Shown: positions 1 through 7,527 of the stretch, one piece after another
Position numbering within the stretch: the first letter of the stretch is position 1
Layout of the letters: each line of letters starts with the position of its first letter
Made by a program: the position numbers and the translations under genes
The notes under the pieces: model-generated
What the model was told of the DNA's origin: nothing
The model's database searches: none
Seen by the model: only the letters and a program-made list of their open reading frames with translations
Source of the DNA: DATFWC01 sp963777755
GTDB lineage: Bacteria; Pseudomonadota; Alphaproteobacteria; Rhizobiales; Xanthobacteraceae
Length of the DNA: 64,000 nt
Assembly: GCA_963777755.1 (NCBI GenBank)
Contig: CAVZSC010000025.1
Span: 620,001 to 684,000 of the forward strand
Direction of reading: 5' to 3'

Positions 1-143
1 AGCATCAGCGTTTCGAGCGGCCCGCCTGGATCGGCACGGAAGTCACCGGGCAGCCCAAATACTACAACAGCTTCCTGGTGCGGCGTCCGTTTTCCTCGTG
101 GTCGCACCAGGACATGGAAGCGCCGGTCGAAAAACGGGCGTAG
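1..143 (+). CDS. CYTH domain protein, C-terminal fragment (5' end outside window)
   Basis: Only the last 46 codons are present, read from base 3 to a TAG at 141-143. The peptide contains WIGTEVTGQPKYYNSFL followed by a RPFSSW-like end. This resembles the C-terminal part of CYTH proteins (class IV adenylate cyclase/thiamine triphosphatase-like tunnel fold), where a glutamate-valine-threonine-glycine turn precedes a conserved tyrosine-asparagine pair. CYTH proteins bind triphosphates or polyphosphate and are usually cytoplasmic. The assignment rests on this short tail alone, so catalytic residues cannot be checked. The convergent Bug gene ends 8 bases downstream. Confidence 0.5.
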   Translation, partial: HQRFERPAWIGTEVTGQPKYYNSFLVRRPFSSWSHQDMEAPVEKRA

Positions 144-151
144 TCGAGCCG

Positions 152-1123
152 TTACTCCACCACGACTCCCGCCGACCTGATCACCTTGGTCCACTTGGCG
201 GACTCGTTGGCAACGAATTTTCCGCATTCGGCGGGGGTCATCGGCATCGGCTCGACGCCCAGGTCGGCAAGCCGCGCCTTGAGCTTGGGATCGGCGAGAG
301 CGGTGTTGGTCGCTTCGTTGAGCTTGTTGACGATGTCGGCCGGTGTGTCCTTGGGCACGCCGAGCCCGTACCAGCCGATCGCCTCGTAGCCCGCAATGGA
401 ATCGTCCACCGTGGGGATGCCCGGCAGCGAGTCCAGCCGCTTGAGCGTGGTCACCGCGAGCGCGCGCAGCTTGCCGGTCCGGACCAGCTCGAGCACCTGC
501 GGGATCGGAGCAACCAGCACATGCACCTGGCCGGCGAGCAGGTCGGGCATGAAACTGGCGCGGTAGGGAACATGCACCAGATCCACGCCGGCCATGCTCT
601 TGAACAGCTCGCCGAACATGTGCGAGGACGACCCTCTGCCGCCCGAGGCCATGTTGATCTTGCCGGGGTTGGCCTTGGCGTAGGCGACAAACTCAGGGAT
701 GGTCTTGGCTGGGAAGGACGGCGGGACCACGATCACATAGGGCGCGTTGGCGATGCCGGCGATCGGCGCGATGTCGGCGACGAAGCTGAAATTGAGGTTG
801 GGATAGAGCGCCGCGTTGAACACGTTGGTCAACACGGTCATCAGGAGGGTGTAGCCGTCCGGCGCCGCCTTCACGACCGCCTCAGTGCCGATATTGCTGG
901 CAGCGCCCGGCCGGTTGTCAACCACAACCGGCTGGCCGAGGAGGTCCGACAGCCATTGCGCCATGAGGCGCGCGACGATGTCGGGCGCGTTACCCGCCGG
1001 AAAGCCGGTCACGAGACGAACCGGGCGCGACGGGTAGGCTTGCGCCCCGGCGGGACGCGAGAGCAGCGGCAGCGCGGCAGCGCTCGCCGCCAGATGCAGG
1101 AAATTGCGGCGGGGAAGTTTCAT
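152..1123 (-). CDS. Bug/TctC-family periplasmic solute-binding protein
   Basis: Encodes 323 residues. The N-terminus (MKLPRRNFLHLAASAAALPL) has paired arginines, a hydrophobic stretch and an ALA-type cleavage region ending in GAQA, so it is exported. The mature part starts with YPSRPVRLVTGFPAG and carries the family marks VVDNRPGA and KAAPDGYTLL. These are Bug (TctC-like) proteins that capture carboxylates or small polar compounds in the periplasm. No TctA/TctB membrane genes are adjacent, so it is an orphan receptor, as is common in this group. An ATG 27 bases further upstream is in frame, but the chosen start has a GAGGGAG ribosome site at good distance and places the signal peptide correctly. 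Confidence 0.9.
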   Translation of the reverse strand: MKLPRRNFLHLAASAAALPLLSRPAGAQAYPSRPVRLVTGFPAGNAPDIVARLMAQWLSDLLGQPVVVDNRPGAASNIGTEAVVKAAPDGYTLLMTVLTNVFNAALYPNLNFSFVADIAPIAGIANAPYVIVVPPSFPAKTIPEFVAYAKANPGKINMASGGRGSSSHMFGELFKSMAGVDLVHVPYRASFMPDLLAGQVHVLVAPIPQVLELVRTGKLRALAVTTLKRLDSLPGIPTVDDSIAGYEAIGWYGLGVPKDTPADIVNKLNEATNTALADPKLKARLADLGVEPMPMTPAECGKFVANESAKWTKVIRSAGVVVE

Positions 1124-1365
1124 GGCGCTCCCTCGGCGGTCCCGAGCCATTGCGACAATCGAGCCGGGACTCGCAGGGCGAATACGCTACGCCGCTTTCG
1201 CGGAGGCGAGAAGCGTGTTCCCAAGGCGCCTCGCCGGCATCGGCCCGGAGTAGACGTGATTGCGCAGACCAACAATGAGCGCTAAAGTAGTCGCCGCCGA
1301 CGGGTCACAAAAATAGAAAGAACAGTTCCTGTCGCCTTCCCGCGCGCTGCAACAGAGGGAGGAGA

Positions 1366-2022
1366 ATGATGCCTGCGGCTCCCATCGTCTTCGGCCAGGA
1401 GTTCTTCACCGTCGATCCGCGCTCGACCGCGCTCATCGTCATCGACATGCAGAATGCTTTTGTCGCGCCGGGCGCAACGTATGAGACGCCTGGTGCGCGG
1501 ACCATGCTGCCGAACCTCGAGCGGATCGTTGCGTTCGCCCGCCAGCACGCAATGCCGGTCATCTGGACCCAGTCGGATCACAGCGCTCCCTACGGCGGGG
1601 TGATGCTGAAGAAGTTTCCGACCATCCGAGAAGACCGGTATCTGTGGTCGGGCGATCCGAGCTTCGAAATGTTCGCCGACATGGTGCAACCGCGCGACGG
1701 CGAGTTCCGTGTGGTCAAGCACAAGTACGATGCCTTTTTCGAGACCGACCTCGACTCGATCCTGCGCAACAAGCGGATCGACACCGTGATCATCGTCGGG
1801 ACCGCAACCAACGTGTGCTGCGAGTCGACGGCGCGGTCGGCGTTCTTCCGCGATTATTGCGTCGCCTTCCCGAGCGACTGCAACGCGACGTTCGACGAGG
1901 GCATGCACCAGGCCACCCTCAAGACGCTGGACATGTTCTTCGGCCGCGTGATGACGACCGACGAGCTGCTCGACGAAATGCATCGGGAGCTGGCGAGGAA
2001 CGCGCCGGCGAGCGCGGCGTAG
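1366..2022 (+). CDS. Isochorismatase-family cysteine hydrolase
   Basis: 218 residues of the isochorismatase-like hydrolase fold. The full catalytic triad is visible: Asp27 in LIVIDMQNAF, Lys118 in RVVKHKYDAF and Cys151 in GTATNVCCESTAR. This family hydrolyses C-N bonds in amides, ureido acids or carbamoyl compounds through a cysteine nucleophile. An insert rich in aromatic residues (YLWSGDPSFEMF) recalls ureidoacrylate/N-carbamoyl amidohydrolase-like members, but the substrate is not clear. A GGGAGGAG ribosome site precedes two ATG codons at 1366 and 1369. It is transcribed divergently from the Bug gene to its left, so uptake and hydrolysis of one compound is possible but unproven. Confidence 0.85.
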   Translation: MMPAAPIVFGQEFFTVDPRSTALIVIDMQNAFVAPGATYETPGARTMLPNLERIVAFARQHAMPVIWTQSDHSAPYGGVMLKKFPTIREDRYLWSGDPSFEMFADMVQPRDGEFRVVKHKYDAFFETDLDSILRNKRIDTVIIVGTATNVCCESTARSAFFRDYCVAFPSDCNATFDEGMHQATLKTLDMFFGRVMTTDELLDEMHRELARNAPASAA

Positions 2023-2024
2023 CG

Positions 2025-2064
2025 GCGGGCACGGCGGCGAAGGGCCGCGGGCACGGCGGCGAAG
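2025..2064. repeat. Short direct repeat, two 18-bp copies
   Basis: GCGGGCACGGCGGCGAAG occurs at 2025-2042 and again at 2047-2064, identical over 18 bases. It lies in the convergent gap between the cysteine hydrolase and the first TPR gene. No terminator-like T run follows it. It may simply be a local duplication in GC-rich spacer DNA. Confidence 0.6.
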
Positions 2065-2098
2065 CGCCCGCAGCCCCGGGAGTGAATTTGACGTCTGG

Positions 2099-3445
2099 CT
2101 ACTGGCCCATGGCATGCAGTTGCGCCAGGCGTCGCTCCATCTCCTTGCGGAGCTGGTAGTCGGGCCGGCCGAACATCCGATCGCGGGTGAGAAAGAACGT
2201 TCGCTGATCCTGCCGCAGCGCCGCCGCTTTGCGGCCGGGGAGCTTCTTGAGCGCCGCCCGATAGGCGGCGTTCATATCGCGGTCGAGCCGCACCAGATCC
2301 TCGTCCGAGCAGATCGCCTTTTCGGCCGCGCGCCTGGTGGTCGCACAGTTGAACGAGGGGCCGGAGCGCGGATTCACCGAGGCGAGACGGTCGCGGTCGC
2401 GCCTGACCTCCTTGAGATTCTCGATCGCCGTGTCGTTGCGCGGATTGAGCCTGACCGCCTGCTCGTAGTGGAGCATCGCGCGCTCGAGATCGCCCTTCGA
2501 GCGATAGGCGGCGCCGAGATTGTTGTGGGCCAATGAGAATTTCGGATCGAGCTTGAGCGCCGCGTTGTAGTCGGCGATGGCGTGGTCGTATTCCTTCTTG
2601 TACTGGTAGGCGTCGCCGCGGTTGGTCAGGAAGTTCGCCCGTGGGCTGAGGCGGATCGCTTCGGTATGGTCGGCGATGGCGCGATCGTATTCGTGCAGGT
2701 TCGCGTGGGTGAGGCCGCGGTTGTTGTAATAGTCGGCGAGGGTCGGGCTGCGGCGGATTGCTTCGTCCTCGTCCGCCAACGCACGATCGAGGCGCCCGAG
2801 CTTCTTCCAGGCTGCCGCGCGGTTGGCGAAGGCCGCCGAGTTGGTCGTGTTCAGCCGGATGGCCTCGCTGTAGTCGGCGACCGCCTTCTCCTGCTGACCC
2901 TTCAGGTAGTAGGCCACGCCGCGGTCGATGAAGGCCTGCGCGTTGTTCCCGTCGAGACGAATCGCCTCGTTGTAGTCTTCGATCGCGCGATCGAAGGAAC
3001 CGCTTTGCAGAAAGGCATTCCCTCGGGCATCGAACGTGTCGCTGTCGTTGGGCGCGATCCGGATCGCGCGATTGAAGTCCTGGATCGCGCGATCGTATTG
3101 GGAGCCGAGGTAATAGATCTCCGCGCGCACCTTCAGCGCCGCCAGGTTGTTGCCGTCGAGCGCGATCGCCCGGCTCAGGTCGGCGATGGCAAGCGCGCTC
3201 TGCTGCTTCCGGCCGTAGGCCGACGCCCGCGCGACGAGCGCTGCGACCTGCTCCGCGACATCGGAGCTCGACTGCAGCAGCCTCGTGCAGGCGGCGATCA
3301 ACGGGTCGGGCGCGGCGGTCTCATCGGCCCGACAGGCTTGCCCGGGAGTCGGGTCTTGCGCAGCCGCGGGCGTCGCGGGGATCAGGGCGGTCGCCAGGGC
3401 AAGCAGCACTGTGCGTATCGACATACTCATGGGTGCAAAGCTCAT
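2099..3445 (-). CDS. Secreted TPR protein with C-terminal LprI-like (DUF1311) domain, copy 2
   Basis: 448 residues. A signal peptide (hydrophobic ALATALIPATPAAA, then QDPTP) is followed by about eight tetratricopeptide repeats of the DRAIxDxxxAIRLxP type, roughly residues 70-340. The last 90 residues form an LprI-like/DUF1311 domain with two cysteines (SFNCATTRRAAEKAICSDED) and the LDRDMNAAYRAAL helix. LprI-type domains inhibit lysozyme or bind envelope partners, while TPRs mediate protein contacts, so a periplasmic scaffold or inhibitor role is inferred. The start was chosen because its ATG overlaps the upstream gene's TGA (ATGA), which also indicates translational coupling. Later in-frame ATGs at 3430 and 3424 are possible alternatives. 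It is a clear paralogue of the gene just upstream. Confidence 0.8.
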   Translation of the reverse strand: MSFAPMSMSIRTVLLALATALIPATPAAAQDPTPGQACRADETAAPDPLIAACTRLLQSSSDVAEQVAALVARASAYGRKQQSALAIADLSRAIALDGNNLAALKVRAEIYYLGSQYDRAIQDFNRAIRIAPNDSDTFDARGNAFLQSGSFDRAIEDYNEAIRLDGNNAQAFIDRGVAYYLKGQQEKAVADYSEAIRLNTTNSAAFANRAAAWKKLGRLDRALADEDEAIRRSPTLADYYNNRGLTHANLHEYDRAIADHTEAIRLSPRANFLTNRGDAYQYKKEYDHAIADYNAALKLDPKFSLAHNNLGAAYRSKGDLERAMLHYEQAVRLNPRNDTAIENLKEVRRDRDRLASVNPRSGPSFNCATTRRAAEKAICSDEDLVRLDRDMNAAYRAALKKLPGRKAAALRQDQRTFFLTRDRMFGRPDYQLRKEMERRLAQLHAMGQ

Positions 3446-4773
3446 CGCGCGGGCGGGATGGTGCGCAGCTGCGCCAGGCGCTTCTCCATCTCCGTCTTCA
3501 ATTGATAATCGGGACGCCCGAACAGGCGGTTGCGGGCGGCGAGGAACCCCTTCTGGTCGCGGCGAAGCGCATCCGCCTTCTTCTTGTCGAGCCGGCCGAG
3601 CGCCGCCTGATAGGCCGCGTCGATCTCGCGATCGAATCGCGCGAGCTCCTCATCCGAGCAGATCGCTTTTTCGACCGCATACCCGGCGCTCGCACAGTCG
3701 AACGACGGTCCCTGACGCGGATTCACCAGCGCCAGCCGATCGCGCTTCAACTTCGCCCGCGCCAGGTTCTTCACCGCGAGCTCGTTGGCGGGATCGAGGC
3801 GTATGGCCTGCTCGAGATCGGCGATCGCGCGTTCGAGATCGCCTTTGGCTTCGTATGCGGCGCCGCGATTGTTGTAGGCAAGGCCGAATTTCGGGTTGAG
3901 CTTGAGCGCCTCGTTATAGTCGGCGATGGCGTGGTCGTATTCCTTCTTGAACTGGTAGGCATCGCCGCGGTTGGTGAGGAACTTGGCCTCCGGCCGGATG
4001 CGAATGGCCGCGCTGAAATCGACGATCGCGCGATCGTAGTCGGCGTTGCGATTGTGCGACAGGCCACGGTTGTCGAAATGCTCGGGAATGCCGGGGTCGA
4101 GACGAATGGCCTCGCTTTCGTCGGCGATCGCCCGGTCGGTCTTGCCCAGCTTCTTGAACGCCGAGCCACGGTTGGCGAAGGCGCGCGAATTCTTCGGGTC
4201 GCGGCGGATCGCTTCATCGTAGTCGGCGATCGCTTGCTCGTACTGCCCCTTGAAATAATAGGCGGCGCCGCGGTTCGAATAGGTCATGGCGTAGTCCGGG
4301 TTGAGCCGGATCGCCTCGTTGTAGTCCTCGATCGCGCGGTCGTAGTCGCGCTTGTTGTTGAACGTGTTGCCGCGGCCGTCGAACGCCCGCGCCAAGGTCG
4401 GATCGATGCGGATGGCCTGGTTGAAGTCGGCGAGCGCGGCATCGAGGCTGCCGCTACGGCGATGGATCTCGCCGCGAATGCGGAGCGCCTTGGCGCTGTT
4501 CGGATCGAGCCGCAACGCTTCGTTGACGTCGCTCATGGCCCGCTCGCGCTGGCCCTTGTCGTAGTACGCCAAGGCCCGATCGGCGTAGGCGCCCGCAAGC
4601 TCCTGGGCCGTGCCGCGGTGGGCTGCGATCGCCGCGGAGCAGCCGTCAATGCGCTGGTCGGCGGTGGAGCCCTCGGCCGCACATGACACGGGGTCGACGG
4701 TTTGCGCCGATGCCGAGGTGAAGGAGGAAGTGAGCGCGGCGATGACGACGGCGAAAGCCAGGAAACGCATCAT
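3442..4773 (-). CDS. Secreted TPR protein with C-terminal LprI-like (DUF1311) domain, copy 1
   Basis: 443 residues from the chosen ATG, which gives a canonical signal peptide (MMRFLAFAVVIAALTSSFTS, then ASAQ). In-frame ATGs at 4797 and 4833 would add a longer, less typical leader. Around eight to nine TPRs (for example DRAIEDYNEAIRLNPDYA) are followed by the same C-terminal LprI-like domain as its neighbour, with cysteines in SFDCASAGYAVEKAICSDEE and the FDREIDAAYQAALGRL helix. The gene overlaps the next by four bases and probably forms a two-gene operon that arose by tandem duplication. The product is expected in the periplasm. The family is established, but the function of this pair is unknown. 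Confidence 0.8.
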   Translation of the reverse strand: MMRFLAFAVVIAALTSSFTSASAQTVDPVSCAAEGSTADQRIDGCSAAIAAHRGTAQELAGAYADRALAYYDKGQRERAMSDVNEALRLDPNSAKALRIRGEIHRRSGSLDAALADFNQAIRIDPTLARAFDGRGNTFNNKRDYDRAIEDYNEAIRLNPDYAMTYSNRGAAYYFKGQYEQAIADYDEAIRRDPKNSRAFANRGSAFKKLGKTDRAIADESEAIRLDPGIPEHFDNRGLSHNRNADYDRAIVDFSAAIRIRPEAKFLTNRGDAYQFKKEYDHAIADYNEALKLNPKFGLAYNNRGAAYEAKGDLERAIADLEQAIRLDPANELAVKNLARAKLKRDRLALVNPRQGPSFDCASAGYAVEKAICSDEELARFDREIDAAYQAALGRLDKKKADALRRDQKGFLAARNRLFGRPDYQLKTEMEKRLAQLRTIPPAR

Positions 4774-4983
4774 GAGGCTCGCGAAGATTTCGGCCATGCC
4801 GGTCGCGCGACTGAGCTGTCGATAATACGACATGTTCCGCAGCCCCGGCCACGCGCTCCCACCGGCTATGCATTGGACGCCGCCTCGCGCGGTTCGGTTC
4901 AAGATTTCCGACCGTCGTCGGCTGCCATGGTTTCCGGACGGCGAGACCGGTCCAGATTTTTCTTCTTTTCTGAACTTTTCTTC

Positions 4984-5012
4984 TTGACTTGTGTTCCTAG
5001 TGTAGGAATAAT
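4984..5012 (+). promoter_or_regulatory. Candidate sigma-70 promoter with palindromic spacer
   Basis: TTGACT (4984-4989) and AATAAT (5007-5012) are separated by exactly 17 bases. The spacer and the edge of the -10 contain a perfect palindrome, TTCCTA-GTG-TAGGAA (4994-5008). A dyad between -35 and -10 is a typical operator position for a repressor or MerR-like activator. The nearest gene on this strand begins about 500 bases later, so the transcript could be a leader or small RNA. This is pattern only and there is no expression evidence. Confidence 0.35.
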
Positions 5013-5115
5013 CGCCCGATCCCGGCTCGCCGAGGGCGTCTTACGGAGACAGACCGAAGGCGGAGCGGGGAGCGGCCGCTGCCGGCAAGCCTGATCGCCT
5101 TGCTGACAGGCCGCG

Positions 5116-5289
5116 GTGGAGCGCCGCGAGGGCGCGCGCGCCTACGTCATTGGCGCGTGGGGCACCCTCGCAGGGTGTTCCGGTGCTCCCTCGCTTCCTC
5201 CTCGCCCGCTCGACGAAAGTCGGCCGGGGAGGAAGCGGGGGAGCACCACGGGTGCGGCGTTCCGCACCAGCGCCCTCGCGGCGCTCCAC
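5116..5289. repeat. Nested long inverted repeat element
   Basis: Outer arms are a perfect 20-base inverted repeat: GTGGAGCGCCGCGAGGGCGC at 5116-5135 and its complement at 5270-5289. Inside lies a second pair of arms that match over 20 bases with one mismatch (GGTGCTCCCTCGCTTCCTCC near 5190 against GGAGGAAGCGGGGGAGCACC near 5229). A small dyad, CACCCTCGCAGGGTG, sits near 5163. The whole could fold into a branched hairpin. It looks like a mobile or structural intergenic repeat. Confidence 0.7.
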
Positions 5290-5326
5290 TCCCTCATGCA
5301 TGTGAGGGAGAGAACGAGAGCTTATC

Positions 5327-5369
5327 CTGAGGTGCTCGACCGCGGAGCGGTCGAGCCTCGAAGGACGAA
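5327..5369. repeat. Palindromic intergenic repeat (TCCTGAGGTGCTCG...CGAGCCTCGAAGGA type)
   Basis: A 10-bp perfect stem, GCTCGACCGC / GCGGTCGAGC with a GGA loop, is flanked by TCCTGAGGT on the left and CTCGAAGGA on the right. Elements of this design, with conserved TCCTGAGG and CTCGAAGGA flanks around a variable GC stem, are widespread between genes of rhizobial genomes as far as I recall. It sits about 150 bases before the GNAT gene. Confidence 0.6.
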
Positions 5370-5520
5370 GCCCGGCTCGAAACGGTCGCGCGGCGAAGCC
5401 GCCGAGCGACCGCCGGGGCAGGCGAAGCGTTGGCTGTTTGACATCGTGAAGATTTGACCGGCCGGTTCCGGGTCGTGGCGCGTGCTATCGTGGCCCGTCG
5501 CAACAGGAAGCACGAGAGCC

Positions 5521-6093
5521 ATGACCCGAGCCAGTTCCGGCACCAACGACGAGAGCGTTGCCAGGCGGGAGATCGCGCCCATCGGTCGACCGCGGGAAAT
5601 GTTCACGGCGGGTCTCAGCCTGCGCCGCTTCGGGGAGGACGATCTCCCCATCCTGCAGGAGATCCGGAAAGCGGCTTTCATGCCGGTCTTTCAGTCGTTC
5701 GTCGATATCGTCGGAAAGCCGATCGGCTCCGTCGCCTTCGCGCACGCCGACGAGGAGCAGGCCCGACAATTGAGCGATCTTTGCCGCGCAACTCCCGATC
5801 AGGTGCTGGTCGCGACCGTCGACGGCGCGATTGTCGGGTTCGTTTCGTTCTCGATGAACGTCGGTTCCGGCATCGGCGAGATCGGGCTGAACGCGGTGCA
5901 TCCGGATCATGCCGGCAAAGGCCTGGGCACCGCGATGTATGAGCACGTCCTGAAGACGATGAAAGCGAGCGGGATTGCGGTGGCAACGGTGAGCACCGGC
6001 GGTGACCCGAGCCACGCACCCGCCCGGCGCGCATACACAAAGGTGGGTTTCGGCCCCTCACTACCTTCGATAACGTACTACAAGCTTCTTTGA
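5521..6093 (+). CDS. GNAT-family N-acetyltransferase
   Basis: 190 residues with the GNAT fold. Acetyl-CoA motif A is seen as IGLNAVHPDHAGKGLGTAMY (residues ~120-139), followed by the AxRAYxKxGF-type motif B (PARRAYTKVGFGP). The first 25 residues are not conserved in type, and an internal ATG at 5599 could also serve as the start. The 5521 ATG follows a modest CACGAGAG site. These enzymes move an acetyl group from acetyl-CoA to an amine, but the acceptor cannot be told from sequence. A solute-binding-protein gene follows on the same strand after 59 bases. Confidence 0.8.
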   Translation: MTRASSGTNDESVARREIAPIGRPREMFTAGLSLRRFGEDDLPILQEIRKAAFMPVFQSFVDIVGKPIGSVAFAHADEEQARQLSDLCRATPDQVLVATVDGAIVGFVSFSMNVGSGIGEIGLNAVHPDHAGKGLGTAMYEHVLKTMKASGIAVATVSTGGDPSHAPARRAYTKVGFGPSLPSITYYKLL

Positions 6094-6152
6094 CGGCGCT
6101 TGCAGGCCGAACGTAGATTGCCCGACGGCATCCTTGCGGCACGCCTGCCTCG

Positions 6153-6917
6153 ATGGAATTCAGCATGTCGCACGTCACGCCTGGCACCCTCGACGAGACC
6201 CTCACGCGGCAGCAGATCGCGCCCACCGGCCGACTGAGGGTCGGCGTCGTCTTCGCGCCCGCCGCTTCGCCGTTCTTCGTGATCGTGAACAGCGACGGTG
6301 CGCCCAAGGGGGTCACCGTCGATCTCGGAGAAGCGCTCGCCGCACAGCTGCAGCTGCCGATCGAGTTCCGGGTTGCGCCGAACTCCGGCGAGCTGACCGA
6401 TGCGACCGAGGCCGGCGTCGTCGACGTAGCCTTCATGCCGATCGACGAGCAACGCAAGAAACGGGTCGATTTCGGCCCGGCCTACTTTCTCGCCGAGAGC
6501 ACGTGCCTCGTGCGCGAGAGCGCCGCGTTCAAGCAAAACGTCGATCTCGACCGCCCGGGCGTCCGGGTCGTCGGCATCGCCAATACCACGACGATCCGCA
6601 GCGCCGAGCGCCTATTGAAATCCGCAACCGTGATTGCGGCGGCTTCCGTCACCGAGGCGATCGACATGTTCCGGCAAGGCAAGGCCGATGCGTTTGCCCT
6701 CTCGCGCGATTCGCTTCGCCCCTATTGCCGCGAGATTGCGGGCGTCCGCATCCTCGACGGCCATCTGCAGACGACCGGCGTGGCGGTCGCGGTCCCCAAG
6801 AACCGCCCGCTCGCGCTCGCCTACGCGAGCGCATTTCTCAAGGAGGCCAAGCGATCGGGGCTCATACGCCGCGCCTTCGATAACGCGGGCCTGCAGCTCG
6901 ATCAGGTCGCGCCGTAG
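6153..6917 (+). CDS. Family-3 solute-binding-like protein without a visible signal peptide
   Basis: 254 residues. The region GRLRVGVVFAPAASPFFVI through VDLGEALAAQLQLPIEFR and DVAFMPIDEQRKKRVDFGPA matches the periplasmic amino-acid-binding (SBP_bac_3) fold, including the DFGPAY hinge signature. There is no hydrophobic signal segment at the N-terminus from either ATG (6153 or 6165), which is unusual for an ABC receptor. It is also not next to permease or ATPase genes. It could be a cytoplasmic ligand sensor, an enzyme of related fold, or have a mis-set 5' end. Its stop codon abuts the stop of the convergent VOC gene. Confidence 0.75.
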   Translation: MEFSMSHVTPGTLDETLTRQQIAPTGRLRVGVVFAPAASPFFVIVNSDGAPKGVTVDLGEALAAQLQLPIEFRVAPNSGELTDATEAGVVDVAFMPIDEQRKKRVDFGPAYFLAESTCLVRESAAFKQNVDLDRPGVRVVGIANTTTIRSAERLLKSATVIAAASVTEAIDMFRQGKADAFALSRDSLRPYCREIAGVRILDGHLQTTGVAVAVPKNRPLALAYASAFLKEAKRSGLIRRAFDNAGLQLDQVAP

Positions 6918-7391
6918 CTACCCTCCGTGCGCGCGCTCGAGCTCGGCGACGTCAATCTTGACCATCTGCAGCATGGCCTGCATGACCCGTTGCGCCTTGG
7001 CCTGATCGGGGTCGCCGAGCAGCTTGGGAAGCGCGGTCGGGACGATCTGCCAGGACAGGCCGTAGCGGTCCTTGAGCCAGCCGCAACGCTCGACCGCGCC
7101 GCCGGCGGACAGCGCGTCCCACAGCCGGTCCACCTCGGCCTGGTCGTTGCAATCGATGTGGAACGAGATCGCGTGCGTGTACTCGAATTTTCTGCCGCCG
7201 TTGAGCGCCATGAAGCGCTGGCCGGCGAGGGTGAAATCGACCACCAGAACGGTGCCTTTCTTTCCGCCCGGACTGTCCGACACATTTCTCTGAACATGAT
7301 CGATGCGCGAGTCGGGCAGGAGCGAGACGTAGAAATTCGCTGCCTCCTCGGCCTCGGTGGCGAACCACAGACAGGGAGAGATCTTGGACAT
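6918..7391 (-). CDS. PhnB-like VOC superfamily protein
   Basis: 157 residues. The N-terminal ISPCLWFATEAEEAANFYVS and SLLPDSRIDHVQR, then FMALNGGRKF and SFHIDCNDQAEVDRLWDAL, match the PhnB/3-demethylubiquinone-9 methyltransferase-like branch of the vicinal oxygen chelate superfamily. Members bind a metal between paired beta-alpha-beta-beta-beta units. Most in this branch have no proven substrate, so no reaction is assigned. The conserved GWLKDRYGLSWQIVP near residue 103 is typical. The stop codon directly abuts the stop of the opposing binding-protein gene, leaving no room for a terminator. Confidence 0.85.
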   Translation of the reverse strand: MSKISPCLWFATEAEEAANFYVSLLPDSRIDHVQRNVSDSPGGKKGTVLVVDFTLAGQRFMALNGGRKFEYTHAISFHIDCNDQAEVDRLWDALSAGGAVERCGWLKDRYGLSWQIVPTALPKLLGDPDQAKAQRVMQAMLQMVKIDVAELERAHGG

Positions 7392-7527
7392 CGCTTTCTC
7401 CGTTGAACGCGCTGAGCTCGCGACGCTCGGCGCCTGAACGCCGCCGTCACCTCAAGGACGGGCAAGCAGCCGGCGTTCCGACATGGCTGGAACTCTTTTT
7501 TTCGCGCGGAGGTCGGGCGTCGCGGGC

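Larger units (their letters stand above)
4774..5520. other. Gene-free stretch with repeats and a promoter-like site
   Basis: No convincing coding sequence was found in these ~750 bases. The part next to the TPR gene may contain its promoter and leader. From 4920 the sequence becomes locally T-rich and holds a promoter-like element. From 5116 to 5289 there is a large nested inverted repeat, and at 5327-5369 a second palindromic element. The high density of palindromes and the lack of a ribosome-bound reading frame argue for repeat accretion rather than genes. Confidence 0.6.

Noticed and set aside
4903..5520. CRISPR-like repeats in the repeat-rich gap
   Set aside because: The repeats are inverted pairs, not regularly spaced direct repeats, and no cas genes are present.
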